24,038 nucleotides of DNA, from contig DASVCA010000170.1 in the NCBI GenBank assembly GCA_036381835.1, forward strand, positions 1-24,038. Direction: 5' to 3'. The notes beneath the pieces were generated by a model. The model saw only the letters and a program-made list of their open reading frames with translations. It was not told where the DNA came from and searched no databases. The position numbers and the translations under genes were made by a program. Of the stretch, positions 22,920-24,038 are shown one piece after another. The stretch is from DASULK01 sp036381835 (lineage in GTDB: Bacteria; Actinomycetota; Actinomycetes; Mycobacteriales; Micromonosporaceae). Numbering within the stretch: position 1 is the first letter of the stretch; every line of letters starts with the position of its first letter.

Positions 22920-24038
22920 GTGACAGAAGCCCGCCACACCGGCGCCGACGTACGCTCGCTCACCGACATCCTGATCGCCCAGGCGCAGCGCGCCGGCGGC
23001 CAGCTCACCTCGGCTGAGCTGGCGCGAACCGTCGAATCCGCAGAGGTGACTCCGGCCCAGGCCAAGAAGATCCTTCGGGCGCTCTTCGATGCGGGTGTCA
23101 CCGTGGTCGCCGACGGATCGGTGAGCACCCGCCGCCGGGTAGCCGCAGCTCGGTCCTCCACACCGGCCTCGAAGGCGACCACCGCGAAGGCGACCACCGC
23201 GAAAGCCGCCAAGTCGGCCAAGAAGGCCAGCCCGGCGCCGAAGCAGGCACCCGCGCCGGAGGAGGCGGCGATGCCCGCCCGCAAAGCCGCCCGCAAGGCC
23301 GCCTCAGCCGTGGTGACGGCCGATGGCGGCACCGGCGGACAGCCGGAGGAGACCGCCGAGGGCACCGATTCGACGAAGTCCACACGAGCGACGAAGAGCG
23401 GCAAGTCGGCCAAAGCCACGAAGGCCGTGAAGGCGGCCAAGGCCACGAAGGCCGGCAAGGCCGCCCGGGGCAGCGAGAAGCCGGCCCAGAACGGCGACCC
23501 GGACGCGCTCGATCCGGAAGAGCTCGCGGCGGAGATCGAGGACGTCGTCGTCGACGAGACCGAGGAACTGACCCAGGCAGCGGAAGCCGACGCGGCGGGT
23601 GCCGCGAGCGACACGGACTTCGAGTGGGACGACGAGGAATCCGAGGCGCTGAAGCAAGCCCGTCGTGACGCCGAGCTGACCGCTTCCGCCGACTCCGTAC
23701 GCGCCTACCTGAAGCAGATCGGCAAGGTTCCGCTGCTCAACGCCGAGCAGGAGGTGGAGCTGGCGAAGCGGATCGAGGCCGGCCTGTACGCCGCCGAACG
23801 CCTGCGTACCGCGAAGGAGAAAGGGGAGGAACTTCCGCTGGATCTCGTGCGCGACCTGAAGTGGATCGCCCGGGACGGGGAACGCGCGAAGAACCATCTG
23901 CTGGAGGCGAACCTGCGCCTCGTGGTCTCCCTCGCCAAGCGCTACACCGGCCGCGGCATGGCCTTCCTCGACCTCATCCAGGAAGGCAACCTCGGCCTCA
24001 TCCGCGCCGTCGAGAAGTTCGACTACACCAAGGGCTAC
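22920..24038 (+). CDS. sigA: Principal RNA polymerase sigma factor (SigA/HrdB), 3' end beyond window
   Basis: The housekeeping sigma-70 directs RNA polymerase to most promoters. GTG 22920 follows GGGAAGG with 6 nt spacing. The first 373 residues are present. Residues 1-72 form a helical region-1.1-like domain (RSLTDILIAQAQRAGG). About 75-195 is a Lys/Ala/Thr/Ser-rich, low-complexity linker, as in actinobacterial HrdB/SigA, then an acidic stretch (about 195-245). Region 1.2 begins at Asp258 (DSVRAYLKQIGKVPLL). Region 2 runs from about 325 (EANLRLVVSLAKRYTGRG, DLIQEGNLGLIRAVEKFDYTKGY) to the window edge. Regions 2.4 to 4 are off the right end. It is divergent from suhB. Confidence 0.95.
   Translation, partial: MTEARHTGADVRSLTDILIAQAQRAGGQLTSAELARTVESAEVTPAQAKKILRALFDAGVTVVADGSVSTRRRVAAARSSTPASKATTAKATTAKAAKSAKKASPAPKQAPAPEEAAMPARKAARKAASAVVTADGGTGGQPEETAEGTDSTKSTRATKSGKSAKATKAVKAAKATKAGKAARGSEKPAQNGDPDALDPEELAAEIEDVVVDETEELTQAAEADAAGAASDTDFEWDDEESEALKQARRDAELTASADSVRAYLKQIGKVPLLNAEQEVELAKRIEAGLYAAERLRTAKEKGEELPLDLVRDLKWIARDGERAKNHLLEANLRLVVSLAKRYTGRGMAFLDLIQEGNLGLIRAVEKFDYTKGY
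23174..23203 (+). repeat. 15-nt tandem repeat in the sigA linker
   Basis: Two consecutive copies of GGCGACCACCGCGAA encode repeated Ala-Thr-Thr-Ala-Lys units in the low-complexity linker. Further Lys-Ala-rich degenerate repeats lie at about 23400-23465. Confidence 0.8.

Noticed and set aside
1..24038. Mobile element, CRISPR array, prophage or biosynthetic gene cluster
   Set aside because: No transposase, integrase, regularly spaced repeats, phage genes or PKS/NRPS modules were seen; the content is conserved core chromosome.

Overview
This is a GC-rich (roughly 70%) actinobacterial chromosomal window. GTG and TTG starts are common, gaps are short, and many stop/start codons overlap. The protein repertoire and gene order point to the Micromonosporaceae or close relatives. 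The right two thirds reproduces, from memory, the gene order around Mycobacterium tuberculosis Rv2682c-Rv2703: dxs, RNA (uracil) methyltransferase, APC-fold permease, ceoB-ceoC, DUF3159, OB-fold protein, DUF3710, dut, DUF3093, DUF4193, cei, suhB, sigA. It is therefore core chromosome. No transposase, integrase, CRISPR array, rRNA or tRNA was seen.

Layout. 1-808 is the 5' part of galE (minus strand, runs off the left edge). 950-4239 is a translationally coupled fadA-fadB beta-oxidation operon, closed by a strong hairpin. 4327-6194 (minus) is an OmpR-type response regulator and its histidine kinase. 6328-8259 (minus) is a large polytopic membrane protein resembling GT-C glycosyltransferases. 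It is separated by an unusually AT-rich divergent promoter region from an unrecognised lipoprotein gene (8423-9628). 9647-11635 (minus) is dxs, and 11779-12741 (minus) is a secreted two-repeat protein with an LPVTG sorting signal. 12942-16201 (minus) holds a TrmA/RumA-type RNA methyltransferase coupled to a KimA/YdaO-type permease. Divergent from that permease are two TrkA/RCK-type proteins (16337-17685). 17697-19895 (minus) is a tightly packed dut-DUF3710-OB-fold-DUF3159 operon. DUF3093 (plus) and DUF4193 (minus) converge on a strong hairpin. cei (plus) converges on suhB (minus), and the window ends inside the principal sigma factor gene (22920 onward).

How the genes work together. FadA and FadB form the fatty-acid oxidation complex. 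Dxs feeds the MEP isoprenoid pathway and Dut guards the dTTP pool. The permease at 14159-16201 keeps residues I recall as potassium ligands in Bacillus subtilis KimA. It sits back to back with two RCK regulatory proteins, and no TrkH/TrkG channel is present, so a potassium-homeostasis module is a better reading than 'amino acid permease'.

The observations most worth a second look are the potassium module, the AT-rich divergent region with nested dyads and a G7 tract at the lipoprotein start, the duplicated-domain sortase substrate, and a recurring TANNNT box 8-9 nt before start codons that suggests leaderless transcripts.
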